Below are positions 33,089 through 42,681 of a DNA stretch of 64,000 bases, piece after piece. Both the position numbers and the translations under genes were made by a program. Position 1 is the stretch's first letter; the number at the start of each line of letters is the position of its first letter. The notes below the pieces were generated by a model. It saw nothing but the letters and a program-made list of their open reading frames with translations. It was not told the DNA's origin and did no database searches. This stretch comes from Jeotgalibacillus soli (GTDB lineage: Bacteria; Bacillota; Bacilli; Bacillales; Jeotgalibacillaceae), in contig NZ_JXRP01000018.1 of the NCBI RefSeq assembly GCF_000829435.1, positions 124,001 through 188,000 of the forward strand, in the 5' to 3' direction.

Positions 33089-33117
33089 ATATACTACTAT
33101 TAGTACCTAGTGCTAGT
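33067..33117 (+). promoter_or_regulatory. fapR promoter with overlapping FapR operator
   Basis: TTGCAT (33067-33072), 17 bases, TATACT (33090-33095) form a sigma-A promoter. Immediately downstream, covering the expected transcription start, lies TTAGTACCTAGTGCTAG (about 33100-33116), which closely matches the known FapR box (TTAGTAC...with inverted half). This implies autoregulation of fapR-plsX-fabD-fabG released by malonyl-CoA, as in B. subtilis. Confidence 0.85.
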
Positions 33118-33133
33118 AGCGGGCGGTGTGAAG

Positions 33134-33709
33134 ATGAAATTACCTAAAAAAGAACGGCAATCCAGATTAAAACAAAAAATTTTCGAGAATCCATTTGTTA
33201 CAGATGACGATTTAGCGAAGCAGTTTAACGTCAGTGTTCAAACAATTCGGCTCGATCGAATGGAGCTCTCTATTCCAGAGTTGCGAGAGCGTATAAAAAG
33301 TGTGGCAGAGAAAACGTTTGAGGATGAAGTGCGTTCTTTGCCAATTGATGAAATTATCGGAGAAATCATTGATATAGAACTAGATGAGAGTGCCATCTCC
33401 ATTTTTGATGTGAAAGATGAGCACGTATTCCAGCGTAACGGCATTGCAAGAGGACATCATTTGTTTGCACAGGCAAACTCGCTTGCTGTGGCGGTAATAG
33501 ACGACGAACTTGCTTTAACTGCAAGTTCGCAATTGCAATTTTATAAACCTGTTCAGCTAGGAGAACGAGTGGTAGCGAAAGCAAAGGTTAGCAGCAAGGA
33601 TCAGCGTCGTACGACAGTTGAAGTACAATCCTATGTAGGTCAGACACTTGTCTTTAAAGGTGATTTTAATATGTATCGATCAACTACACAATTAAAAGGT
33701 GATGAATAA
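33134..33709 (+). CDS. fapR: Transcription factor FapR, malonyl-CoA-responsive lipid repressor
   Basis: 191 aa. An N-terminal DeoR-like helix-turn-helix ([20 protein letters not shown], about 29-48) is joined by a linker helix to a hot-dog ligand domain containing [25 protein letters not shown], where malonyl-CoA binds. ATG 33134 gives the family's usual N-terminus; GTG 33128 and GTG 33110 are in frame but less likely. Overlaps the plsX ribosome site. An operator lies in its own promoter. Confidence 0.96.
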   Translation: MKLPKKERQSRLKQKIFENPFVTDDDLAKQFNVSVQTIRLDRMELSIPELRERIKSVAEKTFEDEVRSLPIDEIIGEIIDIELDESAISIFDVKDEHVFQRNGIARGHHLFAQANSLAVAVIDDELALTASSQLQFYKPVQLGERVVAKAKVSSKDQRRTTVEVQSYVGQTLVFKGDFNMYRSTTQLKGDE

Positions 33710-33710
33710 A

Positions 33711-34706
33711 ATGAAAATTGCAGTAGATGCAATGGGGGGAGATCATGCTCCAAAGGAAGTTGTCCTTGGTGCAATGAAGGCAGTGGAAGAATTCCCTTCA
33801 ATATACATAACGTTATATGGTGATGAATCAAAAATTCGTCCGTATTTAACGGAGGATAAAAATATTACTATTGTACACACGGTAGAAACAATTCTAGGTA
33901 CAGACGAACCTGTTCGTGCCGTTAGAAGGAAAAAAGATGCTTCAATGGTCTTAATGGCACAATCCGTTAAAGATGGAGACGCAGATGCTTGTGTTTCAGC
34001 GGGTAATACGGGTGCACTAATGGCCGCGGGTCTATTTGTAGTAGGAAGAATTAAAGGAATCGATCGTCCGGCCTTATCTCCTACTCTTCCAACCATGGAT
34101 GGGAAAGGATTCGTCATGCTTGATTTAGGCGCTAATGCAGATGCAAAACCTGAGCATCTTCTCCAATATGCCATTATGGGAAGTATTTATGCAGAAAAAG
34201 TTCGGGGCATCTCTTCTCCAACTGTTGGTTTGTTAAATATAGGAACTGAAGAGAAAAAGGGAAATGATCTAACAAAGGCGGCGTTCGAGCTTTTAAAAGA
34301 TGCGGATATTCATTTCATTGGTAACGTGGAGGCTAGAGATTTATTAGAGGGTGCTGCTGATGTTGTTGTAACCGACGGTTTTACAGGGAATATGGTGTTA
34401 AAATCGATTGAAGGAACTGTACAAGCTCTCTTTGGTATGCTTAAGGAAACCTTTACTTCTTCTTTGAAATCAAAGCTTGCTGCGGGACTTGTCAAGCAGG
34501 ATCTTCGTCAGCTGAAAAACAAAATGGACTACACGGAATACGGTGGTGCAGCACTGTTTGGACTGTCGGCACCCGTTATTAAAGCACATGGCTCTTCAAA
34601 TGCGAATGCAATCTATAATGCGATTAAACAAGCGAAGCTGATGGCTGAAGAAGAAGTAGCAACGATGATTAAAAATACTTTAGAAAAAAATGATCAAAAG
34701 GGATAA
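33711..34706 (+). CDS. plsX: Phosphate acyltransferase PlsX
   Basis: Makes acyl-phosphate from acyl-ACP for phospholipid synthesis at the membrane surface. 331 aa from ATG 33711, starting [45 protein letters not shown] and the C-terminal [20 protein letters not shown] match the family. The in-frame GTG 33699 is upstream but within the fapR end and ribosome site. Confidence 0.97.
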   Translation: MKIAVDAMGGDHAPKEVVLGAMKAVEEFPSIYITLYGDESKIRPYLTEDKNITIVHTVETILGTDEPVRAVRRKKDASMVLMAQSVKDGDADACVSAGNTGALMAAGLFVVGRIKGIDRPALSPTLPTMDGKGFVMLDLGANADAKPEHLLQYAIMGSIYAEKVRGISSPTVGLLNIGTEEKKGNDLTKAAFELLKDADIHFIGNVEARDLLEGAADVVVTDGFTGNMVLKSIEGTVQALFGMLKETFTSSLKSKLAAGLVKQDLRQLKNKMDYTEYGGAALFGLSAPVIKAHGSSNANAIYNAIKQAKLMAEEEVATMIKNTLEKNDQKG

Positions 34707-34718
34707 GGGGAAGAAAAG

Positions 34719-35663
34719 ATGACTAAAATAGCTTTTTTATTTCCAGGGCAAGGGTCTCAATCAGTTGGGATGGGACAAGAGATTGCTGCAGCGTACCCTT
34801 CCGCCAATGAGATCTTCCAAAATGCGGATATGCGTTTAAATGAGCCGCTCTCAACCTTGATGTTTGAAGGGCCGCAAGAAATCTTAACCAAAACAGTTAA
34901 TGCGCAGCCTGCGCTGTTAACCTCAAGCATTGCAATATTATCTGTTCTTAAAGAGCACAATGTTTATGCTGATTACGTTGCAGGACATAGCTTAGGTGAG
35001 TATTCAGCACTTGTAGCAGCGGATGTACTGTCGTTTGCTGATGCTGTTGAAGCGGTTAGAAAACGCGGCGAGTTAATGGAGGAGGCGGTGCCGAATGGAC
35101 AGGGTGGTATGGCTGCTGTTTTGGGACTTGATCGCCAGCTTCTTAAGGAAGTAACGGATGAAATAACAGCTGCTGGAGACCCTGTACAGCTAGCGAATCT
35201 TAACTGTCCTGGACAAATTGTTATTTCTGGTTCTGCTGCTGGAGTTGAAAAAGCTTCGGCTTTGGCAAAAGAAAAAGGAGCAAAAAGATGCTTACTGCTA
35301 AACGTTAGCGGACCTTTTCACTCGAGTCTCATGAAGCCTGCCGCTGAAAAATTTGAATCAGTGATAAGTGGTTATGTCCTGAAGAATGCGAGTATTCCAG
35401 TTGTAGCCAATGTAACAGCAGATCCTGTCTTTGAAGCAGATAGAATTCGACAGCTTTTAGTTGCACAGCTCTATTCCCCAGTTCTTTGGGAGGATACAAT
35501 CGTAAAATTAATCGATCTTGGTGTTGATACGTTTATAGAAGTTGGCCCGGGCAAAGTGTTGTCTGGTTTGGTGAAAAAAGTGGACCGTCGAGCGAAGACA
35601 CTCCCTGTATTTGATCAAGAGTCGCTACAAGCGGCAATTACAGCATTAAAGGAGGATCAATAA
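34719..35663 (+). CDS. fabD: Malonyl-CoA:ACP transacylase
   Basis: 314 aa. Active-site Ser91 in GHSLGEYSAL, the oxyanion-loop FPGQGSQ at residues 8-14, and SGPFHSSLM carrying the catalytic His. It supplies malonyl-ACP. AGGGGAAG lies upstream, and the stop abuts fabG. Confidence 0.98.
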   Translation: MTKIAFLFPGQGSQSVGMGQEIAAAYPSANEIFQNADMRLNEPLSTLMFEGPQEILTKTVNAQPALLTSSIAILSVLKEHNVYADYVAGHSLGEYSALVAADVLSFADAVEAVRKRGELMEEAVPNGQGGMAAVLGLDRQLLKEVTDEITAAGDPVQLANLNCPGQIVISGSAAGVEKASALAKEKGAKRCLLLNVSGPFHSSLMKPAAEKFESVISGYVLKNASIPVVANVTADPVFEADRIRQLLVAQLYSPVLWEDTIVKLIDLGVDTFIEVGPGKVLSGLVKKVDRRAKTLPVFDQESLQAAITALKEDQ

Positions 35664-36410
35664 ATGATGAAACTTGAAGGAAAAGTGGCATTAGTTACAG
35701 GAGCTTCACGAGGAATTGGTCGAGAGATTGCTCTGCAGCTTGCCAGAAATGGTGCGAACGTTGCTGTGAATTACAGCGGCAGTCAGGAAAAAGCTGAACA
35801 AGTAGCAAAAGAGATTCAAGAAATGGGAAGAAAAGCGTTCGTTATTCAAGCAAACGTTGCTGACACTGATCAAGTGCAAGGGATGATCAAACAAACCATT
35901 GATGAGCTTGGCAAGATTGATATTCTCGTTAATAATGCGGGAGTGACACGGGACAACCTTCTAATTCGAATGAAGGATGATGAGTGGGATGATGTTATGT
36001 CGATCAATCTAAAAGGTGTGTTTTTGACAACAAAGGCCGTCTCAAGAAGCATGATGAAGCAGCGCAGCGGTAGAATTATTAATATTTCCTCTATCGTAGG
36101 TGTAACAGGAAATCCAGGACAGGCAAATTATGTCGCTGCAAAAGCAGGTGTAATCGGTTTAACAAAAACGACTGCTAAAGAGCTTTCTTCCCGTGGCATT
36201 ACAGTTAATGCTGTTGCTCCTGGATTTATCGAAACGGATATGACGGATAAACTGACTGTTGAGATTCAGGATGAGATGAAAAAACAAATTCCTCTAGCTC
36301 GTTTTGGGCAGCCAGAAGATATTGCAAATGTTGTGGTCTTTCTTGCTAGTGATGATGCTTCCTACATGACAGGACAAACATTGCACGTCGATGGCGGTAT
36401 GGTAATGTAG
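35664..36410 (+). CDS. fabG: 3-oxoacyl-[ACP] reductase
   Basis: NADPH-dependent reduction of beta-ketoacyl-ACP. 248 aa short-chain dehydrogenase. Cofactor loop TGASRGIG at residues 12-19, NNAGVTRDN, and catalytic Ser in INISSIVG with the YVAAK motif. GGAGG (35651-35655) is eight bases before ATG 35664; the next codon is also ATG. Last gene of the FapR-controlled set before acpP's own promoter. Confidence 0.98.
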   Translation: MMKLEGKVALVTGASRGIGREIALQLARNGANVAVNYSGSQEKAEQVAKEIQEMGRKAFVIQANVADTDQVQGMIKQTIDELGKIDILVNNAGVTRDNLLIRMKDDEWDDVMSINLKGVFLTTKAVSRSMMKQRSGRIINISSIVGVTGNPGQANYVAAKAGVIGLTKTTAKELSSRGITVNAVAPGFIETDMTDKLTVEIQDEMKKQIPLARFGQPEDIANVVVFLASDDASYMTGQTLHVDGGMVM

Positions 36411-36451
36411 AAAAAGATTTTCATAATGTTTATTTCAATCGCATTTTCTAC

Positions 36452-36457
36452 TATAAT
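36452..36457 (+). promoter_or_regulatory. Candidate acpP promoter -10
   Basis: TATAAT at 36452-36457 in the fabG-acpP gap, with a poor -35 (TTTATT at 36429-36434, 17 bases upstream). acpP expression is also possible by read-through from fabG. Confidence 0.45.
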
Positions 36458-36479
36458 AACTTGAGGGGAGGTGACAGAT

Positions 36480-36713
36480 GTGGCAGAAGTATTAGAACGT
36501 GTAACAAAAATTATCGTTGACCGACTAGGTGTTGATGAATCTGAAATTAAGCTTGAAGCTTCATTCAAGGAAGATCTTGGTGCCGATTCATTAGATGTAG
36601 TAGAATTAGTAATGGAGCTTGAAGATGAATTTGATATGGTAATTTCTGATGAAGATGCAGAAAAGATTGGTTCAGTTGGTGATGCAGTTACTTACATACA
36701 AAACAATATGTAA
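36480..36713 (+). CDS. acpP: Acyl carrier protein
   Basis: 77 aa acidic carrier of growing acyl chains. Ser37 in GADSLD takes the phosphopantetheine arm made from CoA (see coaBC). GTG 36480, five bases after GGGGAGGTGA, gives the standard N-terminus [15 protein letters not shown] 36471 lies within the ribosome site. Two terminators follow. Confidence 0.98.
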   Translation: MAEVLERVTKIIVDRLGVDESEIKLEASFKEDLGADSLDVVELVMELEDEFDMVISDEDAEKIGSVGDAVTYIQNNM

Positions 36714-36717
36714 TGTG

Positions 36718-36748
36718 ATCATCCTGCCAGGATGATATCTTTTCTTTT
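36718..36748 (+). terminator. Terminator after acpP, first
   Basis: ATCATCCT (36718-36725) with AGGATGAT (36729-36736), tight loop, then ATCTTTTCTTTT. Confidence 0.75.
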
Positions 36749-36753
36749 GTGTG

Positions 36754-36791
36754 ATAAAACTTGGCATGGGTTTTCATGCCAAGTTTTATTT
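36754..36791. terminator. Terminator after acpP, second
   Basis: A 15-pair perfect stem, 36754-36768 with 36775-36789, has a six-base GGTTTT loop. The A and T tracts are at the stem base, so it could act in both directions. Tandem arrangement with the first should insulate rnc from the abundant acpP transcript. Confidence 0.8.
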
Positions 36792-36827
36792 CGTTCAACA
36801 AGCTAATATTCAGTAGACAAAATCTAT

Positions 36828-36836
36828 TGCTATAAG
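36828..36836 (+). promoter_or_regulatory. Candidate rnc promoter, extended -10
   Basis: TGC followed by TATAAG (36831-36836), 61 bases before the rnc start and after two terminators. No good -35 at the proper distance. Confidence 0.35.
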
Positions 36837-36897
36837 TGGTTGTGAATGAAGGGCGTTGAAAAATAAAAAGAGAATAGAAACGGCAAGGTGAAGTCCC

Positions 36898-37656
36898 GTG
36901 GGTAAAATGAAAAAAGAGCTATTATCCATAAAGAAAATGGAAGTGCGATTTCAACAGTTTCAACAACAACATGACATTCAATTTAATGATCCTAAGTTAC
37001 TAACAAAAGCTTTTACTCATTCATCGTATGTGAATGAGCATCGAAGAAAACCTTATGAGGATAATGAGCGTCTTGAATTTTTAGGTGATGCTGTACTTGA
37101 ATTATCTGTATCTCATTACTTATTCGAGCGTTACCCAACGATGAGCGAGGGAGAAATGACCAAGCTTAGAGCGGCAATTGTTTGCGAGCCTTCTCTTGTA
37201 ATATTTGCTAATGAACTGGAATTCGGTAAGCTCATTTTACTTGGCAAAGGAGAAGAACAAACTGGCGGAAGAATGCGGCCTGCTTTACTTGCAGATGTGT
37301 TCGAGGCGTTTATTGGTGCCCTATACTTAGATCAAGGGATAGAGCCCGTTCAGGTGATGCTTCAAAAAGTGATATTCCCTAAGGTGGAGTCCGGTGCTTT
37401 TTCTCATGTGATGGATTTTAAGAGCCAACTGCAAGAATTTATTCAACGTCATCACTCTGGAACATTAAGTTATGAAATATTAAAAGAAAAAGGACCAGCT
37501 CATAATAGAGAATTTGTTTCCCGTGTGCTTCTTGGTACAGAGGAGCTTGGAACTGGTTCAGGAAGATCGAAAAAAGAAGCAGAGCAGCATGCCGCACAAC
37601 AAGCGCTTGATTATTTGAAAAAACGGCCAGATGATGGTCAGCAGGTGAAATCATAA
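36898..37656 (+). CDS. rnc: Ribonuclease III
   Basis: Cleaves double-stranded RNA in rRNA and SRP RNA maturation. 252 aa. The catalytic signature [14 protein letters not shown] is at residues 56-69, with the second acidic cluster in [18 protein letters not shown] dsRNA-binding domain follows (DFKSQLQEF...[16 protein letters not shown]). GTG 36898 has AAGGTGA eight bases upstream. The stop overlaps smc. Confidence 0.97.
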   Translation: MGKMKKELLSIKKMEVRFQQFQQQHDIQFNDPKLLTKAFTHSSYVNEHRRKPYEDNERLEFLGDAVLELSVSHYLFERYPTMSEGEMTKLRAAIVCEPSLVIFANELEFGKLILLGKGEEQTGGRMRPALLADVFEAFIGALYLDQGIEPVQVMLQKVIFPKVESGAFSHVMDFKSQLQEFIQRHHSGTLSYEILKEKGPAHNREFVSRVLLGTEELGTGSGRSKKEAEQHAAQQALDYLKKRPDDGQQVKS

Positions 37657-40600
37657 TGTTTTTAAAACGACTGGATGTTTTGGGGTTTAAATCCTTTGCC
37701 GAACGAGTGACGATTGATTTTGTTCCTGGAGTAACAGCAGTAGTAGGTCCTAACGGCAGTGGGAAAAGTAATATAACAGATGCCATTCGGTGGGTGCTTG
37801 GTGAGCAATCAGCAAAATCCCTTCGAGGCGGTAAAATGGAAGATGTAATTTTTGCTGGAAGCGATTCAAGAAAACCATTGAATATTGCTGAGGTGACGCT
37901 GACTCTGGATAATGAGGATCAGGCGTTGCCTCTTGATTATGCAGAAGTAAGCGTTACAAGAAGAGTGTACCGTTCTGGTGACAGTGAATACTTATTAAAT
38001 AATCAATCCTGTCGCTTAAAGGATATCGTGGATTTATTCATGGATTCAGGGCTTGGCAAAGATGCTTTTTCAATTATTGGCCAAGGTAGGGTCGAACAAA
38101 TTTTGAATAGTAAGCCAGAGGACCGCCGTATTATTTTAGAAGAAGCGGCTGGCGTTTTAAAATATAAGAACAGAAGAAAAAAAGCGGATATGAAACTTGT
38201 TGAAACACAGGAAAACTTGTATCGTGTTCAGGATATTCTTCATGAGCTTGAAGGGCAGATCGAACCCCTTAAAATTCAATCATCAATTGCAAAAGACTAT
38301 TTGGAGAAAAAAGCAGATCTTGAACGTACTGAGGTTTCCTTGCTTGTGCACGACATTGAACAGATGAACAAGGAATGGGAACAGGCGAAGGCTAGTCACC
38401 AGACGATTGAGAAGCAAGAAGAAGAAAAACAACATGCGATTACCGTAATAGAAGCAGGTTTGATTGAAAAGAGAGATCATATTGAAGGGCTGGATGAATC
38501 AGTAAATGATTTGCAAAAGGTTCTTCTTACCGTGACGGAAGAAACAGAACAGCTAGAAGGACGCAGGCAAGTACTTGTGGAGCGCCGTAAGAATGCTCAT
38601 CAAAACGAAGAGCAAATGCGTCAAGCAATGAATGAACTTGAAATGCAAATTGGGGCTTCGCAGGAAGCTCTTCAGCTGAATGAAAAAATGGCAGAAGAAA
38701 GTAAGCGCCGTGTCAATTCTTTAGCTGATGAACTGAATGCGCAGAAGCATGAGTTAAAGCAATTAGAAGAAAATATAGAAGAACAGCTTGAGCAGATTAA
38801 AAATGACTACTTCGATGCACTTAATGAAAAAACTTCAATCAACAACGAGCTAAGCTATACAGATCAGCAAATTGATCAACAATCAAAGCGGGCGGATAAG
38901 CTCATTGGGCAAAATAGTAAATATATAGAAGAACGCAAACAAAGGCTTGCACAAAAAGAAAAAAAGCAGCAGGAATTAAACGACCTCTCTGCAAACCTTG
39001 ACCAAACAACGAAAGACTACGTTTCGTTGCAAGGGCAGATAAAGCAGTCGAGAGAAACCATAGAGAAATTGGAAGCTCAATTATATAAAGCGTATCAATT
39101 TGTCAGTCAAGCAAAATCAAGAAAAGAAATGCTAGAAACGATGGAAGATGATTTTTCCGGCTTTTATCAAGGGGTAAAAGAGGTCTTAAAGGCGCGTAAT
39201 AAGCATCTGAAAGGAATAGAAGGGGCAGTTGCAGAGCTCCTCACTGTCGATAAGCGTTATGAACTGGCTGTTGAAACAGCGCTTGGCGGTTCCACGCAAA
39301 GTATTGTCACCCAAAACGAACAGGACGCAAGAAGTGCGATTCAATTTTTGAAAAAAAATCGTTATGGCCGTGCCACTTTTTTGCCGATGTCTGTTATTAA
39401 GCCTAAGTCGTTGCAGCAGCATCAGTACAACGCAGCGAGTGAGCATCCCTCCTTTATTAATGTTGCTTCGTCTATTGTAACGTTTGATGAGCAGCATCGT
39501 ACAATTATTGAGAACCTTCTTGGAAATGTTCTCATCGTAAAGGATTTAAAAGGTGCGAATGAACTGGCTGCGCGTCTGCAGTATCGCTTCCGTCTAGTGA
39601 CGATCGAAGGCGATATTGTTAACCCGGGCGGTTCAATGACTGGCGGAGCTCAATCAAAAAATAATGCCTCATTGCTGTCTCGTAAAAATGAACTCGAACA
39701 GCTGAAAATACAAATTCCAGAAATAGAACGAACAACAACACTTCTAGAAAGCAAGGTTAAAGAAGCGAAGGATCAGTCGTCGGCCTCTGATCAGGAAATT
39801 GAAGCCTTGAGGTCAGAGGGCGAGGCTTTGAGAATTCGTGAATCTGAAATGAAGTCTGTCTTAAGGGAAATCGAAGCTGCATTAAAACAAACGGATGACC
39901 GATTAGCACTTTATGATTTAGAGATGGGCGAATTTACGTATTCAAAAACGGAACTCGAACAGCGCAAAACAGGATTGTATAAGCGATTAGAGGAACTCGA
40001 AAAGCTGCTTTCTGATTTGAATGATCAAATGAGCGAGCTTACAAAGAAAAGACAATCTCAACGATCTTCAAAGGAAGAACTCACTGCTAAATTTTCAACT
40101 ACACAATCTTCATTGGCAGTGGCTAAAGAACAAAAGCAGCAGCTTAAACGTGAAGGCGATCAGCTCCTACTGGAACTTGAAAAAGCGACAAAGCGAAAAC
40201 AGGCGCTTTCTGAGGATCTGGAATGGATGTCAAAAGAGCTTCATAGTGGTGAAGACCATGAGGAATTGCTGCAAAAGAGTATAGAAGAAAAGCAACAGGA
40301 TCGACAGCAAACAACTACTTTGATCTCAAAACGGCGTGAGGAGCGTTTGACACTGCAGCAGGAAGTAGAACAGCTTGAAAGAGAGCTCAAAGAGTTCAAA
40401 AGGCTCCAAAAAGGTCTGCAGCAAGGCTTGCATGATGAAATTATTAGAATCAACCGGTTGGAAGTAGAGCTTGATTCCCGTATACGCAGGTTAGAAGAGG
40501 AGTATCAGCTGACATTTAATGGTGCGAAGCTGCAATATCCTCTTGTAGAACCCGTGGATGATGCAAGGCGCAAAGTAAAATTGATCAAGCTTTCTATTGA

Positions 40601-41222
40601 TGAGCTAGGGTCAGTTAACATCGGTGCCATCGAAGAATATGACCGTGTAGCAGAGAGGCATGAATTTCTGCTTGAACAACAAATGGATCTTTTAGAAGCA
40701 AAAGATACACTGCAAAAAGTGATAGCAGAGATGGATGATGAAATGACCCGCAGATTTAGCGAAACATTTGATCAGGTGAAAATTCACTTTACACATGTAT
40801 TTAAAGAGCTGTTTGGCGGTGGGCGTGCTGAACTAAAATTGACAGATCCATCGGATCATTTACATGCAGGAGTTGAAATTGTTGCACAGCCGCCTGGTAA
40901 AAAACTGCAAAATCTCGGATTAATGTCCGGTGGAGAACGTGCACTAACAGCCATTGCCCTTCTTTTTGCAATTCTTAAGGTGAGACCGGTTCCGTTCTGT
41001 GTATTAGATGAAGTAGAAGCAGCGCTTGATGAAGCGAATGTTCATCGCTTCAGCCAGTATTTACGCGCGTTTAGTCAGCAATCACAATTTATTGTGATTA
41101 CACACCGGAAAGGAACGATGGAGGGGGCTGATGTTTTATATGGCGTCACGATGCAGGAGTCGGGTGTGTCGAAATTAGTTTCTGTTAGATTAGAAGAAGA
41201 TTCGGTTCAAGAGCCATTATAG
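37656..41222 (+). CDS. smc: Chromosome partition protein SMC
   Basis: Condensin ATPase that loads at parS and organises the nucleoid. 1188 aa. Walker A GPNGSGKSN at 31-39, long coiled coils (about 170-500 and 680-1010), a hinge domain between (LTVDKRYELAVETALGG...NPGGSMTGGA), and the C-terminal head with the ABC signature MSGGERAL and Walker B VLDEVEAALDE. rnc-smc-ftsY is the canonical Bacillus order. Confidence 0.98.
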   Translation: MFLKRLDVLGFKSFAERVTIDFVPGVTAVVGPNGSGKSNITDAIRWVLGEQSAKSLRGGKMEDVIFAGSDSRKPLNIAEVTLTLDNEDQALPLDYAEVSVTRRVYRSGDSEYLLNNQSCRLKDIVDLFMDSGLGKDAFSIIGQGRVEQILNSKPEDRRIILEEAAGVLKYKNRRKKADMKLVETQENLYRVQDILHELEGQIEPLKIQSSIAKDYLEKKADLERTEVSLLVHDIEQMNKEWEQAKASHQTIEKQEEEKQHAITVIEAGLIEKRDHIEGLDESVNDLQKVLLTVTEETEQLEGRRQVLVERRKNAHQNEEQMRQAMNELEMQIGASQEALQLNEKMAEESKRRVNSLADELNAQKHELKQLEENIEEQLEQIKNDYFDALNEKTSINNELSYTDQQIDQQSKRADKLIGQNSKYIEERKQRLAQKEKKQQELNDLSANLDQTTKDYVSLQGQIKQSRETIEKLEAQLYKAYQFVSQAKSRKEMLETMEDDFSGFYQGVKEVLKARNKHLKGIEGAVAELLTVDKRYELAVETALGGSTQSIVTQNEQDARSAIQFLKKNRYGRATFLPMSVIKPKSLQQHQYNAASEHPSFINVASSIVTFDEQHRTIIENLLGNVLIVKDLKGANELAARLQYRFRLVTIEGDIVNPGGSMTGGAQSKNNASLLSRKNELEQLKIQIPEIERTTTLLESKVKEAKDQSSASDQEIEALRSEGEALRIRESEMKSVLREIEAALKQTDDRLALYDLEMGEFTYSKTELEQRKTGLYKRLEELEKLLSDLNDQMSELTKKRQSQRSSKEELTAKFSTTQSSLAVAKEQKQQLKREGDQLLLELEKATKRKQALSEDLEWMSKELHSGEDHEELLQKSIEEKQQDRQQTTTLISKRREERLTLQQEVEQLERELKEFKRLQKGLQQGLHDEIIRINRLEVELDSRIRRLEEEYQLTFNGAKLQYPLVEPVDDARRKVKLIKLSIDELGSVNIGAIEEYDRVAERHEFLLEQQMDLLEAKDTLQKVIAEMDDEMTRRFSETFDQVKIHFTHVFKELFGGGRAELKLTDPSDHLHAGVEIVAQPPGKKLQNLGLMSGGERALTAIALLFAILKVRPVPFCVLDEVEAALDEANVHRFSQYLRAFSQQSQFIVITHRKGTMEGADVLYGVTMQESGVSKLVSVRLEEDSVQEPL

Positions 41223-41239
41223 AAGGGAAGAGTCGATTC

Positions 41240-42244
41240 ATGAGTTTTTTTAAAAAATTGAAAGAAAAGTTTACACATTCTCAAGATACTATGACTGAAA
41301 AATTCCGTGATGGATTAACAAAAACTAGAGATTCCTTTACCTCAAAAATGAATGATCTGGTTGCGCGCTATAGAACCGTTGATGAAGAGTTTTTTGAAGA
41401 ATTGGAAGAACTTTTAATTCAAGCAGATGTTGGCGTTGATACCGTAATGGAGCTTGTAGATGAGCTGAAAATGGAAGTGAAAAGGCAGAATATCAAAGAT
41501 ACCAAAGATATTCGCGGCGTTATTTCAGAGAAACTTGTGGACATCTATCAAGGGGAACATGAAGTAGACCCTTCTCTTGCTATTCAGCAGGAAGGTCTTA
41601 CAGTTATTCTCTTCGTCGGAGTGAATGGCGTGGGCAAAACAACCACCATTGGAAAGCTTGCTCATCAGCTGAAAAACGACGGAAAAAAAGTATTGTTAGC
41701 GGCTGGAGACACATTCCGTGCCGGGGCAATTGAACAGCTTGAAGTGTGGGGCAGTCGCGCGGGTGTTGACGTGATTAAACAGGGGGAAGGTTCAGATCCT
41801 GCTGCGGTAATGTTCGATGCTGTTCAAGCAGCAAAAGCTCGCCAAGTCGATGTCCTAATTTGTGATACAGCCGGCCGTCTTCAAAACAAAGTAAACTTGA
41901 TGAAGGAACTGGAAAAAGTAAAGCGTGTGATTGAACGAGAAGTACCGGGAGCACCGCACGAAGTGTTGCTGGCACTTGACGCAACGACAGGTCAAAATGC
42001 TTTAACGCAGGCAAGGATGTTTAAGGAAGTAACAAACGTATCAGGAATTGTATTAACAAAACTAGACGGAACTGCTAAAGGTGGAATCGTGTTAGCGATA
42101 AAGCGAGAACTGGACATCCCTGTGAAGTTCGTTGGACTTGGTGAAAAGATGGATGATTTGCAGCCGTTTGATGCAGAAAAGTATGTGTACGGATTATTTG
42201 CAGATTTAGTTGATGAAGAACCGGTTGATATGCGCGAGGAATAA
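41240..42244 (+). CDS. ftsY: Signal recognition particle receptor FtsY
   Basis: 334 aa SRP GTPase at the membrane. A short charged N-terminal segment is followed by the N domain and the G domain: G1 GVNGVGKT at 127-134, DTAGRL, TKLDG and the insertion DTFRAGAIEQL. Partner Ffh is encoded 440 bases downstream. Begins 17 bases after smc with an AAGGGAAG site. Confidence 0.98.
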   Translation: MSFFKKLKEKFTHSQDTMTEKFRDGLTKTRDSFTSKMNDLVARYRTVDEEFFEELEELLIQADVGVDTVMELVDELKMEVKRQNIKDTKDIRGVISEKLVDIYQGEHEVDPSLAIQQEGLTVILFVGVNGVGKTTTIGKLAHQLKNDGKKVLLAAGDTFRAGAIEQLEVWGSRAGVDVIKQGEGSDPAAVMFDAVQAAKARQVDVLICDTAGRLQNKVNLMKELEKVKRVIEREVPGAPHEVLLALDATTGQNALTQARMFKEVTNVSGIVLTKLDGTAKGGIVLAIKRELDIPVKFVGLGEKMDDLQPFDAEKYVYGLFADLVDEEPVDMREE

Positions 42245-42264
42245 TGTCAAAACAAGGACAACAC

Positions 42265-42293
42265 TTGACACTCATACGTTCAATCGTTATGAT
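42265..42293 (+). promoter_or_regulatory. Sigma-A promoter for ylxM-ffh
   Basis: Consensus TTGACA (42265-42270), 17-base spacer, TATGAT (42288-42293), 41 bases before the ylxM start. The strongest match to consensus in the window. Confidence 0.85.
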
Positions 42294-42334
42294 CATACTG
42301 TAAAGGTTTTTAACTTAACAAAGGAGGGATCGGT

Positions 42335-42667
42335 ATGCTCGCTAAAACAACCCGGATTAATTTTCTGTTTGATTTTTATCAATCGTTGTTAACACCTAAG
42401 CAGCGCAGCTATATGTCCCTCTACTACCTGGATGACTATTCTCTTGGTGAGATTGCGGATGAATACGACGTCAGCAGGCAAGCAGTCTATGATAATATTC
42501 GAAGAACTGAAGCGATGCTTGAAGAATATGAATCCAAGCTATTGTTATTTCAAAAATTCCAAGAGCGTGCCCAAATAATCGATCGGCTAAGGAGTGCAGT
42601 TGACGAGCAAAAGCTCAATGCTGCGCAGCTCTTGCCGATCATTAATGCGCTTGAGGAACTGGAATAG
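42335..42667 (+). CDS. ylxM: YlxM/p13 helix-turn-helix protein linked to SRP genes
   Basis: 110 aa. [27 protein letters not shown] (roughly residues 42-68) is a sigma-70 region 4-like helix-turn-helix. The family is always found just before ffh in Firmicutes and in streptococci has been linked to the SRP pathway. ATG 42335 follows AAAGGAGGG. Whether it binds DNA or SRP components here is not visible. Confidence 0.92.
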   Translation: MLAKTTRINFLFDFYQSLLTPKQRSYMSLYYLDDYSLGEIADEYDVSRQAVYDNIRRTEAMLEEYESKLLLFQKFQERAQIIDRLRSAVDEQKLNAAQLLPIINALEELE

Positions 42668-42681
42668 GAGGCGGCATTAAT

